From NCBI RefSeq assembly GCF_011683955.1, contig NZ_JAAQPI010000018.1, positions 53,572 to 117,571 of the forward strand: a stretch of DNA of 64,000 nt, given 5' to 3'. The notes beneath the pieces were generated by a model. It searched no databases and was not told the DNA's origin. It was given only the letters and a program-made list of their open reading frames with translations. How positions within the stretch are numbered: the first letter of the stretch is position 1; the number at the start of each line of letters is the position of its first letter. Of the stretch, positions 32,725 to 41,789 are shown one piece after another. A program made the position numbers and the translations under genes. This stretch comes from Pseudomaricurvus alkylphenolicus. Lineage in GTDB: Bacteria > Pseudomonadota > Gammaproteobacteria > Pseudomonadales > Cellvibrionaceae.

Positions 32725-34125
32725 ATGACAAAAAAGGCGCAGAATCAATTGTCCGATGGAACAATGATTTCCGATTTAATCGATCTGGAGACCCGGGAAG
32801 TGCAATTGCGCACCTTGGCAGACAGGGAAATCTACGATTTGGAACAAGAGCGGTTGTTCGGTAAAACCTGGCTGCTGTTGGGTCATGAAACCGAAATTCC
32901 GAATGCGGGTGATTTCATTCAGCGGTATATGGGTGATGATTCTGTATTGGTGGCTCGGGCCAAAGATGGCGAAGTTCACGTGTCACTCAACGTATGTCCG
33001 CACCGTGGCATGAAGATCACTACCAGCGAATCTGGTAATACACAGGTGCATACCTGCATTTATCATGGGTGGGCATTCAAATCGGACGGTCAGTTTCTGG
33101 GGTCGCCTGTTGCCGATCAGTGCATGCACGGAAAAATAAAAAGTAAGGAAGAACTTGGCCTGACCAAGGCGCGCGTGACTCTATACGGTGGCTTGATATT
33201 TGCCACATGGAATATAGACGGTCCTTCCTTTGAAGATTTTCTCGGTGATGCCAAGTGGTACTATGACATGTTGTTCTGCCGTACCGACGCAGGCCTTGAA
33301 GTCGCTGGCCCGCCTCAACGTTTTATCGTACGTGCGAACTGGAAAACCGCTGGAGAGCAATCGGCGGCCGATGGATTCCATACCTTGACGTTGCATCGTT
33401 GGTTAGGTGAGGTAGGTAACTATTCCAAAAAAGGCGAAGGTGAGGGCAAGGGCAGTGACCTGACCGAAGAAATGTTTGGGGCGGAAGTCAGTTCGCCTCA
33501 CGGTCATGCCTTACGTTGTATTGATTTGAGCCGTAAGATACGCCGCTTAACCGGTAAAGATCCTTCGGAGTTAAGCGTGGAGGAGCGGTTGAGAACGTTG
33601 CCCCCTCCTGGTATGACTGCGGAAATGGTGGATCAGCTCAAGAATCATTTCAGTGATGAACAGCTGGAAGTAATGGCGTGGATGCCTCCTCAAGTGGGCG
33701 GTATGTTTCCGAACATCATCTTCGCGTTTCTCTATATCCCCCAACCAGACGGCACCGTAGTAGGTTCCTTGGCATTGCACACCTATGTGCCTAAGGGGCC
33801 GGATAAGCTTGAATTCACCAATTGGATATTGGTTGAAAAGGGGACGCCACCAGAACTGAAGGAAAATATGATCATGCAGACAACCCAGCTCTTGGGTACC
33901 TCCGGCATGGTTGAGCAGGATGACTCTGACACCTGGCCTCACATGACGCTTTCTGCCAAAGGCGCGCAGGGTAAGAAACTGACCCTTAAATATCAAGCAA
34001 TGTATGAGACTGGAAAGCCGGAGGGGTGGCCCGGGCCGGGTATTGTCAATGAAGGTTTTACCAAAGACGATACACAATGGCACTGGTGGTTGTACTGGCA
34101 TGAGTTGATGACAAGCGAATCTTGA
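32725..34125 (+). CDS. Rieske non-heme iron dioxygenase, alpha subunit (set 1)
   Basis: 466 residues. Rieske site: CPHRG (~residue 92) and CIYHGW (~residue 112), intact. Mononuclear iron site in the C-terminal domain: EQSAADGFHTLTLH (~residues 212-225), with the bridging Asp and both His ligands. A large hydroxylase of the naphthalene/biphenyl/DitA class, which inserts both atoms of O2 to make a cis-diol. It is followed by its beta subunit 62 bp later. The paralogue at 44837-46222 shares long identical blocks. No reductase or ferredoxin is adjacent; the ferredoxin at 23669 may serve. AGGAG lies before the ATG. Confidence 0.94.
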   Translation: MTKKAQNQLSDGTMISDLIDLETREVQLRTLADREIYDLEQERLFGKTWLLLGHETEIPNAGDFIQRYMGDDSVLVARAKDGEVHVSLNVCPHRGMKITTSESGNTQVHTCIYHGWAFKSDGQFLGSPVADQCMHGKIKSKEELGLTKARVTLYGGLIFATWNIDGPSFEDFLGDAKWYYDMLFCRTDAGLEVAGPPQRFIVRANWKTAGEQSAADGFHTLTLHRWLGEVGNYSKKGEGEGKGSDLTEEMFGAEVSSPHGHALRCIDLSRKIRRLTGKDPSELSVEERLRTLPPPGMTAEMVDQLKNHFSDEQLEVMAWMPPQVGGMFPNIIFAFLYIPQPDGTVVGSLALHTYVPKGPDKLEFTNWILVEKGTPPELKENMIMQTTQLLGTSGMVEQDDSDTWPHMTLSAKGAQGKKLTLKYQAMYETGKPEGWPGPGIVNEGFTKDDTQWHWWLYWHELMTSES

Positions 34126-34187
34126 AACATTGCGGCCACTTGAAAGGTTCCGCCAATCCCGACAGTGAAAAAATATCGTAGGAGTTA

Positions 34188-34742
34188 ATGATGAGCGCTC
34201 ATAACATCACCACCGATGAACAATCGGTACCGATTGCCATTGGCTCGGAAACCTATAATGAGATGCTTCAGTTTTATTACACCGAAGCCTCTTTGTTAGA
34301 TAATATCCGTCTCGAAGAATGGGGGCAGATGTTGGCAGAAGACTTGAAGTACGGGGTGCCAATTCGTCAGACCCGTATGGTTAAAGACACGGATGCAACC
34401 GTCGTACGATCAGTTCAACACTACCATGACGACTATCGCTCCATTATGGGACGAATCCTCCGCTTGAGCGGAAAGAGTGCCTGGGCCGAAGATCCTCCCT
34501 CTCGGGTGCGTCGTTTCGTTTCCAACATACAAGTATCGAAGAGGGAAAACAGCGATGAATTTGAGGTGGTGAGTTATCTTTTGATCACGCGCAACCGGTT
34601 TGACGATGATTTCTTCGACCTTATTCCCTGTGAACGTCATGATTTGGTACGCAAAACGGAAACTGGACTGAAGCTGGCCAAACGAGAGGTCATTTTGGAT
34701 CAGGCGTTATTGGGTACGCCTAACTTGGCCATTTTTCTCTAA
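34188..34742 (+). CDS. Rieske dioxygenase, beta subunit (set 1)
   Basis: 184 residues, NTF2-like cone fold. The block YYTEASLLDNIRLEEWGQML near the N-terminus and RVRRFVSNIQVSKRE are typical of ring-hydroxylating dioxygenase small subunits, which stabilise the alpha3beta3 hexamer and have no cofactor. TAGGAG precedes two adjacent ATGs (34188, 34191). It is partner to the alpha subunit just upstream and is paralogous to the beta subunit at 46307-46918 (same FDDDFFDLIPCERHD-type block). Confidence 0.92.
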   Translation: MMSAHNITTDEQSVPIAIGSETYNEMLQFYYTEASLLDNIRLEEWGQMLAEDLKYGVPIRQTRMVKDTDATVVRSVQHYHDDYRSIMGRILRLSGKSAWAEDPPSRVRRFVSNIQVSKRENSDEFEVVSYLLITRNRFDDDFFDLIPCERHDLVRKTETGLKLAKREVILDQALLGTPNLAIFL

Positions 34743-34819
34743 CAAGCGTGACGTGGAAAGTTCCATCGAAAGCGCCGTGCTAAAGCACGGCGTCCATCAA
34801 AGCTCCAAGGTATTTTTGA

Positions 34820-35596
34820 TTATTGGTGGAGTCCGTCGGAGTTGTCAGCCGTTGTGAAGGCGTCATCGCGTAGCCAGTCTCTATCAGTGCTACAAAGTGA
34901 GTACGGGTCGCTGCTGAAATCTTTGGTAGAACCCAGGACTCGCAGGGCTTCAGTGGCACGCTCTGGTTGTTGTGCATAGCAGTGGCCAAGTTTTGCTGCG
35001 TGGGTTTCCAGGTCGAGATCGCGTAGTCGACCTAAAGCGATGATAGCGCTACGGCGTAACACAATAACCGCTTCAGCCGTATACGCATCGAGATTCTTGA
35101 TCGCCCAGTGCGAAAACCCCTTGCCGAGGTGCACGCCCTCGTAAGGGAACGGGCTACAAAGAGTGTTGTTCAAAACGGACCACTCCACAATTAACTTGTC
35201 ATTTCGCCAGAGACGTGGGTGGGTCTGACCCTGTTGGTGTCGTGGTACTTCCATGAAGTAGCGCAGGCGGGTATCTCCTCGGGCTGCAGCTGCTAACGCC
35301 AATCCAGCCATGTCCAGCTGATGGGTACACTGCAGTCGGGCGTCAGTGTGTCGATGGATGGCGGCCGCAGTGTTGATTACTGGAACATATTCCAGCTTGC
35401 TTAATTGAGCGCTGGCATTAGCACAGAGAGTATAAGGTGTACGCAGTGCCCTAGCACAAGTGGCGGTGACTTTCTGATTACATAGACGCAGACACACTTG
35501 AAAGTGATGGTAGTCGTCTTCGAGAGCAACCTTGGCCACTCCGTCCTCAGTGGAGCCGTGGATGACGATTTCAATTGTGCGCCAGAAGCTGGTCAT
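34820..35596 (-). CDS. DUF2889 protein
   Basis: 258 residues. The N-terminal half has the DUF2889 pattern: IEIVIHGSTEDGVAKVALEDDYHHFQVCLRL, then RTPYTLCANASAQL. The function of the family is not known; members commonly lie beside steroid, terpenoid or other hydrophobic-compound catabolic genes. There is no signal peptide or membrane helix. The Cys in TLCANA and the His residues in YHHF are conserved in the family as I recall it and might bind a metal or ligand. It is a single gene, transcribed toward the first dioxygenase set and away from the SDR at 35716. Confidence 0.8.
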   Translation of the reverse strand: MTSFWRTIEIVIHGSTEDGVAKVALEDDYHHFQVCLRLCNQKVTATCARALRTPYTLCANASAQLSKLEYVPVINTAAAIHRHTDARLQCTHQLDMAGLALAAAARGDTRLRYFMEVPRHQQGQTHPRLWRNDKLIVEWSVLNNTLCSPFPYEGVHLGKGFSHWAIKNLDAYTAEAVIVLRRSAIIALGRLRDLDLETHAAKLGHCYAQQPERATEALRVLGSTKDFSSDPYSLCSTDRDWLRDDAFTTADNSDGLHQ

Positions 35597-35668
35597 AACT
35601 GTTTAGTACTCCAAATGAAGGCAGTGGTCGTTGGATCACTAACCAAATACTGATTAAATCGTATGTAT

Positions 35669-35693
35669 ACAGTAGCAGCATATTTGTTCAATT
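35669..35693 (+). promoter_or_regulatory. ACA-N13-TGT-TCAATT motif, copy 10
   Basis: ACA at 35669-35671, TGT at 35685-35687, then TCAATT. It lies between the divergent DUF2889 gene and the SDR at 35716, only 29 bp from the SDR start. It is the copy with the least typical right-hand box. Confidence 0.45.
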
Positions 35694-35715
35694 ATAACGG
35701 TGAGGAGGTTTGTTG

Positions 35716-36540
35716 ATGCGTTTACTAGAGAATAAGGTTGCCGTAGTAACAGGAGCTGGTGGCGGCATTGGTCGTGGCGTAGCGCGGCGTTTTGCCCGGG
35801 AGGGCGCCGCAGTAGTGGTCGCTGAAATCGATGAGAAAAGTGGCCGCAAGACAGCGAAAGAGCTGGAACAACTGGGTGGGCGCGGTGTATTTGTACATAC
35901 CGATGTAACCAGCAAGGACTCAGTAGAGGCGGCAGTAAGGAGCGCTGTAGAGTGCTTTGGTGGTTTGGATATACTAATCAACAACGCTTTTGTTCCTACA
36001 CCCAATGTATTACTCGAAGACAAAACTGACGAGATGTTAGAGCAAACGCTGACCTCTACCATCAAGGCGAGTTGGTGGGCTATGCGCGCGGCGTTACCGC
36101 TGTTTCGGTTACGCGGAGGTGGAAAAATCGTGAATTTCTTCTCCATTGATGTGGACATCGGTGCGTGGCTGCACGCGGATTACAATACAGCCAAAGCAGG
36201 TATTGTGGGTCTAACGCGCAGCGCCGCGGCGGAATGGGGGCGCTTTAATATTACGGTTAACGCCGTCGCACCTACAGCGATGGGGGCGACGTTTCATAAG
36301 TTAGCCGCAGACAACCCCGGCTTTGCCGAAAAGTCTGCCGCGATGCGGCCCATGGGACGTTGTGGTGACCCAGAAGAAGACGTTGCGCCAGCGGTGGTGT
36401 TTCTGGCCAGTGATCTATCGCGATACGTCACCGGTGAGACTTTACACGTAGATGGTGGCCTGCATCTGCCCGGATACAACTCCCGTCCAGAGGGCATACC
36501 TATCGTTGATGTCTCGCAATCACGAAGTAAGAGTACATAA
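35716..36540 (+). CDS. Short-chain dehydrogenase/reductase
   Basis: About 274 residues from the ATG at 35716, with GAGGAGG seven bases upstream. The cofactor loop TGAGGGIGRGVARRFAREGA, the INNAF motif, Ser in FFSID and YNTAKAG (Tyr and Lys) are all present; an acidic residue after the second strand (AEIDE) favours NAD+. It could be a hydroxy-ring or cis-diol dehydrogenase for the dioxygenase 1.6 kb upstream, or a beta-hydroxyacyl-CoA type. A Cys-poor C-terminus of ~25 residues extends beyond the core fold. Confidence 0.88.
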   Translation: MRLLENKVAVVTGAGGGIGRGVARRFAREGAAVVVAEIDEKSGRKTAKELEQLGGRGVFVHTDVTSKDSVEAAVRSAVECFGGLDILINNAFVPTPNVLLEDKTDEMLEQTLTSTIKASWWAMRAALPLFRLRGGGKIVNFFSIDVDIGAWLHADYNTAKAGIVGLTRSAAAEWGRFNITVNAVAPTAMGATFHKLAADNPGFAEKSAAMRPMGRCGDPEEDVAPAVVFLASDLSRYVTGETLHVDGGLHLPGYNSRPEGIPIVDVSQSRSKST

Positions 36541-36552
36541 CTCTTAAGTTGC

Positions 36553-36577
36553 ACAGATAATAATAAAGTGTTTAAAT
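36553..36577 (+). promoter_or_regulatory. ACA-N13-TGT-TTAAAT motif, copy 6
   Basis: ACA at 36553-36555, TGT at 36569-36571, then TTAAAT. It lies between the SDR stop at 36540 and the amidohydrolase start at 36674, 103 bp upstream of the latter, and probably drives the operon 36674-43573. Confidence 0.58.
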
Positions 36578-36673
36578 TATAGATTCAGATCATCCACGCC
36601 TGCCAATCCAGGCGGCAATAACTTCTGCGTTGTCGAGCTCCGTCTTGTCAGCACCAGCGAAAGGAAATGAACC

Positions 36674-37756
36674 ATGCTTATTGATCTTCACGCTCATGCC
36701 CCACACCCGGACTATTACAATCAACACCCTCATTGGGGACCAGCGTTTGAGTTGCAGGACGATGGAGATGTTAAATTGCGCGTCGGTGATTGGGTGCTTA
36801 CGTTGGGGGCACCAGAACGCAAAGCTGCTTTGCGTAAAGCTCACGCCGAAGGCAAGACACTCGACGTGAGTGAGTATATGGAAAGATGGCGTGATCCCAA
36901 GACCCGCCTGGCCGGTATGGATGCAGCTGGTCAGAACGCGCAGGTGGTATCGGTACCCAGTCACTGCTACATGTATTGGGCTGAGGCTGAATTTGGTGTG
37001 CCCTTTGCCCGAAAAGTCAATGATGTGTTGGCTGAATACTGCTCCGCCGCTCCGGATAGACTGATGTACTGGGCCCATGCCCCATTGAATGTACCCCAGG
37101 AAGCTGCAAAAGAAATTCGCCGAGCCTGTACTCAGCTCGGGGCTAAGGGTTTGGTTGCCGGTGGTTCGAACTTTGGAGGTTTGGAATTCGACTCTCCGGA
37201 AATGGACCCAGTCTGGGAAGCGCTTTGCGACCTGGATTTACCCATGTTTGTTCACGGCTACAACCAGTCGGTCACGTGGGGTGATAAAGCCAATACTGAT
37301 CGCTATGAGACAACGGCCATCGTCGGCATGAACTATGACGAAGCTAAGTGTTTTTGGTATTTGATCAACGGCGGCGTTTTCGATCGTTTTCCCGATTTGA
37401 AAGTCTATATAACCCATGGCGGTGGTTTCGTTCCTTTTCAGTTGGGCCGCTTTGCGCAAACTAACCCGAATCTGGACACCTTCCACAACAAAAAGCCATT
37501 TCTGGATTACATGAATAACTTCTATTTCGACGTCGAGTTGCATGAGGTTCCCATGCGCCAGGCAATGGTGGACATCATCGGAGCGGACCGCGTGTTGTAC
37601 GGTTCCAACTTCGGAGGCAGTGATGCGGTGCGTCACGATCTTACCGATGGATTGACGTTGTCCAAGGATGATCTGGACAAAATTCGCTGGCGCAATGCGT
37701 GCGAATTATTACACCTGGACCCCGCAAAGATTGGCAGCCCGGCGACGAGTAAGTAA
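36674..37756 (+). CDS. Amidohydrolase-2 family (ACMSD/resorcylate decarboxylase-like) enzyme
   Basis: 360 residues. A full amidohydrolase metal site can be seen: the HxH motif in LIDLHAHAPH at the N-terminus, His in MFVHGYN (~residue 194), His in ITHGGGFVPFQLGR (~residue 249) and a C-terminal segment LYGSNFGGSDA where the Asp sits near the site. Enzymes of this family decarboxylate aminocarboxymuconate semialdehyde or resorcylate-type acids or hydrolyse ring-opened diketones. It is first in a probable operon with FAH, HADH, thiolase, SDR, VOC and crotonase genes. It differs from the first amidohydrolase at 16197, which lacks the full HxH. Confidence 0.86.
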   Translation: MLIDLHAHAPHPDYYNQHPHWGPAFELQDDGDVKLRVGDWVLTLGAPERKAALRKAHAEGKTLDVSEYMERWRDPKTRLAGMDAAGQNAQVVSVPSHCYMYWAEAEFGVPFARKVNDVLAEYCSAAPDRLMYWAHAPLNVPQEAAKEIRRACTQLGAKGLVAGGSNFGGLEFDSPEMDPVWEALCDLDLPMFVHGYNQSVTWGDKANTDRYETTAIVGMNYDEAKCFWYLINGGVFDRFPDLKVYITHGGGFVPFQLGRFAQTNPNLDTFHNKKPFLDYMNNFYFDVELHEVPMRQAMVDIIGADRVLYGSNFGGSDAVRHDLTDGLTLSKDDLDKIRWRNACELLHLDPAKIGSPATSK

Positions 37757-37758
37757 TC

Positions 37759-38631
37759 ATGAGATTAGCTCGATGTAAATCCAATCAAACTGTGTTTTGG
37801 GGATTGGTGGATGTGGAGGCTAACACGGTTCAACCCATTGTGGGTAGCTTTTCGGATTGGAGCGCACAATTGATCTCCGCTATCAATGCTGGCGAGGCCG
37901 AAAGGGGAGAGGCGGCGCTGGTACGACAAGGTGGTCCGATATTCTTGAGTGAAGTGCAATTGCTGCCTCCGGTAGAACCTGTCAATCGAGTGGTCGTCGC
38001 TGGAGCGAATTACGCCAAGCATTTGGCCGAAGATTTTGGCCTGTCTGCGCCCCCACAGCCGGTCGCGTTTCTGAAAGCCTACGGTGCCCTGATTGGAGCC
38101 CGTGACGACATTCGCTTTCCGCCCTTAACGGAGGAGCTCGACCACGAGGTGGAACTGGTCGTGTCTGTGGGCCTCACGCCGATAGATTTGGACAACCCTC
38201 TTCGCAGCGTGTTGGGTTATACCGTAGGCAATGATGTTAGCGCGCGCGACTTACAGCGAAGTGGACCCAAGGGCATCGGTATGGATCTGTTTGCGGCCAA
38301 GAGCCAGGACCGTACCACCGGAGTAGGCCCCTGGATTGTGACGCGCGATGAGTTCGAGGAAGGCAGTCCGGAGCTGTCACTGAAGTTATCCGTAGATGGT
38401 GACTTACGTCAGGACGGCACGACGGCAGACATGACATGGGATGTTGGGCAGCTGATTAGCTTTGTCGAACAGCGTTCAAGTTTCAGTGCTGGCGACATTC
38501 TTTTTACGGGCTCGCCTGACGGTGTTGGTCAGGGAACGGGTAAGTTCCTAAACCCTGGTGAGCTGGTGGAAGCCAGCATTGAGGGCATAGGAAAGCTCGC
38601 CAATACCGTGGCCGAAAAAGCCAACGCCTGA
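37759..38631 (+). CDS. Fumarylacetoacetate hydrolase family protein
   Basis: 290 residues, 2 bp after the amidohydrolase stop. FAH fold: RVVVAGANYAKHLAE, the metal Glu pair in LDHEVELVVSVG, Asp in VGNDVSARDLQ, and FTGSPDGVG near the C-terminus. The short N-terminal domain is that of 2-hydroxyhepta-2,4-diene-1,7-dioate isomerase / 2-keto-4-pentenoate hydratase-like proteins. Likely role: hydrolysis, decarboxylation or tautomerisation of a ring-opened dioxo acid. It is distinct from the longer FAH protein at 31625 and may act in sequence with the amidohydrolase. Confidence 0.88.
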   Translation: MRLARCKSNQTVFWGLVDVEANTVQPIVGSFSDWSAQLISAINAGEAERGEAALVRQGGPIFLSEVQLLPPVEPVNRVVVAGANYAKHLAEDFGLSAPPQPVAFLKAYGALIGARDDIRFPPLTEELDHEVELVVSVGLTPIDLDNPLRSVLGYTVGNDVSARDLQRSGPKGIGMDLFAAKSQDRTTGVGPWIVTRDEFEEGSPELSLKLSVDGDLRQDGTTADMTWDVGQLISFVEQRSSFSAGDILFTGSPDGVGQGTGKFLNPGELVEASIEGIGKLANTVAEKANA

Positions 38632-38716
38632 CAAGGTGCCACGAACGCCCTGCAGCCAGTGCGTTTGATCTTCACCCATATTGATCCGCCCAAGGATCAA
38701 CGATCCGGACCAAATT

Positions 38717-39622
38717 ATGATTGAAAAAACAAACAAAGTCGCCGTGGTGGGTTCTGGACTGATGGGCACGGGTATCGCCCACGCCTTTGCCAGTAGCGGA
38801 TATCCAACGCTTCTGATCGATACTAACCCGGAAGCACTAGCCCGTGCAGAAAAAAGCATTTACGACATTCTCGATGGTGGCGTAGTTAAGGGGAAAATGT
38901 CAGAGACTCAAGCCATCGAGGCCAAAGCCTTGCTGTCTACCGCCACCGATTTGGCGCAGACACCTGCCGATACATCGTTGTTGGTGGAAACAGTATCGGA
39001 AAAGCTCAATATCAAGCAGAAAGTCGTCAAGGCCGCTGAAAGTGTATTGAACGCAGACACCATTATTGCTACCAACACATCGGCGTTGAGTGTAACTGAG
39101 ATTGCAAGTGTATTGGAGCGGCCCGAGCGCGTGATTGGTATGCATTTTTTCAACCCAGTACACAAAATGAAATTGGTGGAATTGGTGCTGGCTATTGCGA
39201 CCAACGAGGAGACCATTGCCGCCAGCAGAGATTGGTGTGAGGCATTGGGGAAAACGTCTATTCTGGTGAACGAGTCTCCCGGTTTAACCACCAGTCGCAT
39301 GTCCGCCATGCTGGGCAACGAAGCCATGTGGATGTTGCAAGAAGGCACCGCGAGCGCGGAGGACATCGATATCGCGCTGAGGATGGGCTTCAATCACCCC
39401 ATGGGGCCCCTGGAGCTTGGTGATTTGACCGGTTGGGATACTCGACTTTCAGTGCTGCAATACCTGCATTCAACCTTGGGGGAAAAGTTCCGCCCTTGCC
39501 CACTGATTATTAAGATGGTTGCGGCCGGTCGCTACGGCCGCAAAACCGGTCACGGCGTTTATCAGTACGATGAAACTGGAAAGCGAATATCGGGCTCTGG
39601 TCTTAAGGGCAGCGCGCTGTGA
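38717..39622 (+). CDS. 3-hydroxyacyl-CoA dehydrogenase
   Basis: About 301 residues from the ATG at 38717; an upstream TTG frame at 38681 is less likely. The NAD-binding motif is VAVVGSGLMGTGIAHAFA (GxGxMG), followed by the catalytic block VIGMHFFNPVHKMKLVELV (the conserved HFFNP with catalytic His). The C-terminal domain has FNHPMGPLELGDLTGWD. It oxidises an L-3-hydroxyacyl-CoA to the 3-ketoacyl-CoA with NAD+. It overlaps the thiolase gene by 4 bp, giving the last two steps of beta-oxidation as neighbours. The pair could handle a dicarboxyl or cyclic acyl-CoA; the related ditN/ditO arrangement is known in diterpenoid degraders. Confidence 0.92.
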   Translation: MIEKTNKVAVVGSGLMGTGIAHAFASSGYPTLLIDTNPEALARAEKSIYDILDGGVVKGKMSETQAIEAKALLSTATDLAQTPADTSLLVETVSEKLNIKQKVVKAAESVLNADTIIATNTSALSVTEIASVLERPERVIGMHFFNPVHKMKLVELVLAIATNEETIAASRDWCEALGKTSILVNESPGLTTSRMSAMLGNEAMWMLQEGTASAEDIDIALRMGFNHPMGPLELGDLTGWDTRLSVLQYLHSTLGEKFRPCPLIIKMVAAGRYGRKTGHGVYQYDETGKRISGSGLKGSAL

Positions 39623-40794
39623 GCGAGGTCTACATAACCGACGCGGTCAGAACCCCTATCGGGCGTTATCGCGGTAGCCTGGCCAGCGTGCGCGCGGATC
39701 ATCTAGGTGCACACGTACTGGACGCGCTGCTGGTCCGTAACAGAGGTTTAGACGTTGGAGATGTGGACGATGTCGTATTCGGCTGTGTGACCCAGGTAGG
39801 CGAACAGTCCGCCAATATTGCCCGCACTTCGGTGCTTGGCGCGGGCTGGCCAGACAGCATTCCAGGCCTGACTATTGACCGCAAGTGTAGCTCCGGTGAG
39901 GTGGCGGTGCATGTGGGCGCCGGATTGATCGCTGCGGGTTCAGCTTCTGTGGTTGTTGCTGGCGGCGCCGAGAATATGAGCCGTGTCAGAATGGGGGGGA
40001 ATCGGGATGTATACGGCGAGGCCTTCGGATGGTTGGCCAGTGAGCGGTGCGAGTTGACCAGTCAGGGCGAGGCGGCGGAACGCCTGGCTGACAAATGGCA
40101 ACTCACTCGTACCCAGCTGGATCAGTTCGCGGTCGCCAGCCACGCTCGTGCTGCCGCGGCGGCGGAAAACGGCTATTTCCAGAGTGAAATAGTACCGGTA
40201 CCCGTCGCCAGTTTAATGGAGAAGAGCTGGGATCAGCCCGCACCTGAGAGTTTTTCGGAAGACGAGACCATTCGTCCCGGGAGCAATGTCGAGAAACTGG
40301 CTACGTTGCAAACCAGTTTCCGCGAGGACGGTTGCTTAACCGCTGGTAATTCCTCACAGATATCGGACGGTGCGGCTGCGTTGTTATTGGCCTCAAAAGC
40401 CGCTTGTGAGCGCTATGATCTAAGGCCTCGTGCGCGTGTTGTCAGTTTTGTTACCGTTGGCTCAGACCCTACCTTGATGTTGACCGGCCCGATTACGGCC
40501 ACCCGAACAGTGCTAGCCAAGTCTGGTCTGAGCATTGATGACATCGATCTGTTTGAAGTCAATGAAGCCTTTTCTTCGGTGCCATTGGTGTGGCAGAAGG
40601 AATTGGGAGTGGAGACCGAAAAGCTCAATGTTAACGGTGGGGCGATCGCGCTGGGACACCCGCTGGGTGCCAGTGGGGCACGCATCATGACGTCGATGCT
40701 CAACGAGCTGGAACGGCGAGGCGCTCGTTATGGTTTGCAGGCCATTTGTTGTGCTGGCGGTATGGGTACCGCGACGGTTATCGAACGTTTATAA
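39619..40794 (+). CDS. Acetyl-CoA acyltransferase (thiolase)
   Basis: 391 residues, GTG start overlapping the HADH stop. All catalytic residues of a degradative thiolase are present: nucleophilic Cys in DRKCSSGEVAVHVG (~residue 92), His in GGAIALGHPLGASGAR (~residue 350) and Cys in CCAGGMGTATV near the end. It cleaves a 3-ketoacyl-CoA with CoA to release acetyl- or propionyl-CoA. Unlike the SCP2-type protein at 29830 it has a complete Cys-His-Cys set, so it is the genuine thiolase of the window. It is downstream of HADH in the same operon. Confidence 0.94.
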   Translation: MSEVYITDAVRTPIGRYRGSLASVRADHLGAHVLDALLVRNRGLDVGDVDDVVFGCVTQVGEQSANIARTSVLGAGWPDSIPGLTIDRKCSSGEVAVHVGAGLIAAGSASVVVAGGAENMSRVRMGGNRDVYGEAFGWLASERCELTSQGEAAERLADKWQLTRTQLDQFAVASHARAAAAAENGYFQSEIVPVPVASLMEKSWDQPAPESFSEDETIRPGSNVEKLATLQTSFREDGCLTAGNSSQISDGAAALLLASKAACERYDLRPRARVVSFVTVGSDPTLMLTGPITATRTVLAKSGLSIDDIDLFEVNEAFSSVPLVWQKELGVETEKLNVNGGAIALGHPLGASGARIMTSMLNELERRGARYGLQAICCAGGMGTATVIERL

Positions 40795-40899
40795 CGGGAG
40801 ATTCTGGGTGGATGACCAATCTTTAGTGTTGGTCTGGGAATCCTCATGACGGACAGGTGAATACTCAAACATGGCCCAAATTAGACGGAGACTGTTTCT

Positions 40900-41745
40900 G
40901 TGAATATAGATTTGACAGACAAGCGAGTGATTATCACTGGTGCCTCCCGCGGTATCGGCAAAGCTATCGCCAGGGCGTTTGCTGAGGAAGGCGCGCGTGT
41001 CGCCGTGTGTGCCCGTAATCTAGACGCAATTGAAGTGACGGGAACGGAATTGTCTGCCTGCGCACGAGCGGTGATAGCCAGGTCTGTGGACGTGACTGAT
41101 AGCCGCGCAGTAGAGACGTTCGTTGCAGAAGTGGCGGATACCTGGGGCGGAGTTGATGTGCTGGTGAATAACGCCGGGCAAGGTAAAGGCGGAAATCTTG
41201 AGAGCTTGAATCCTGAGGATATTCTCGACCACGCCAATATTCTACAGATGGGACACTTCCGTTTTACCAAAGCCGTCGTGCCCCACATGCGCGCCCAACG
41301 TTGGGGGCGCATTATCGAAATTAATGCATTGGCAGGCACTATTCCAACACCGGAAGGAATTCCCTCCGTGATTAATCGGGCGTCTTGCGTGGCTCTGTCA
41401 AAGACCCTGGGAATGAACCTGGCGAAGGATAATATTCTGGTCAATTCTCTCAATATGGGCTGGATCGACACCGGTCAATGGGATCGTCACTACGCCGAGA
41501 TGGGACCCGGAGTAAGTCGAGAGGAGTTCGATGAAATGGTACTTAAAGTTGTCCCTATAGGGAGATTCGGCAAGCCAGAAGACATCGCTGGTATGGCGGT
41601 CTTTCTCGCCAGCGAATACGCCAGCTTTATTAGTGCAGCGTCTATCGACATTGCCGGAGGTATGCAGGGGCAGATTGCCTACTATCCGACATTAAAAAAA
41701 GATTTCGTGCTAGCGGTTAAAGATCGTCAGGCAAAGCAGTCGTGA
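40900..41745 (+). CDS. Short-chain dehydrogenase/reductase-like protein lacking the usual catalytic residues
   Basis: 281 residues, GTG start with ACGGAG upstream. The nucleotide-binding half is normal: TGASRGIGKAIARAFAEEGA and VNNAG. The catalytic half is altered: where Ser is expected it reads INALAGT, and where YxxxK is expected it reads SVINRASC, so Tyr becomes Ser and Lys becomes Arg. The alignment is mine and depends on LSKTL matching the usual post-Lys helix. It may be a non-reductase SDR that binds a cofactor or substrate, or use other residues. It lies within the HADH-thiolase-VOC-crotonase group. Confidence 0.82.
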   Translation: MNIDLTDKRVIITGASRGIGKAIARAFAEEGARVAVCARNLDAIEVTGTELSACARAVIARSVDVTDSRAVETFVAEVADTWGGVDVLVNNAGQGKGGNLESLNPEDILDHANILQMGHFRFTKAVVPHMRAQRWGRIIEINALAGTIPTPEGIPSVINRASCVALSKTLGMNLAKDNILVNSLNMGWIDTGQWDRHYAEMGPGVSREEFDEMVLKVVPIGRFGKPEDIAGMAVFLASEYASFISAASIDIAGGMQGQIAYYPTLKKDFVLAVKDRQAKQS

Positions 41746-41789
41746 TGATGGAATACAGCGCTATCCCAAGAACCAATGTGGAGTAAGTT

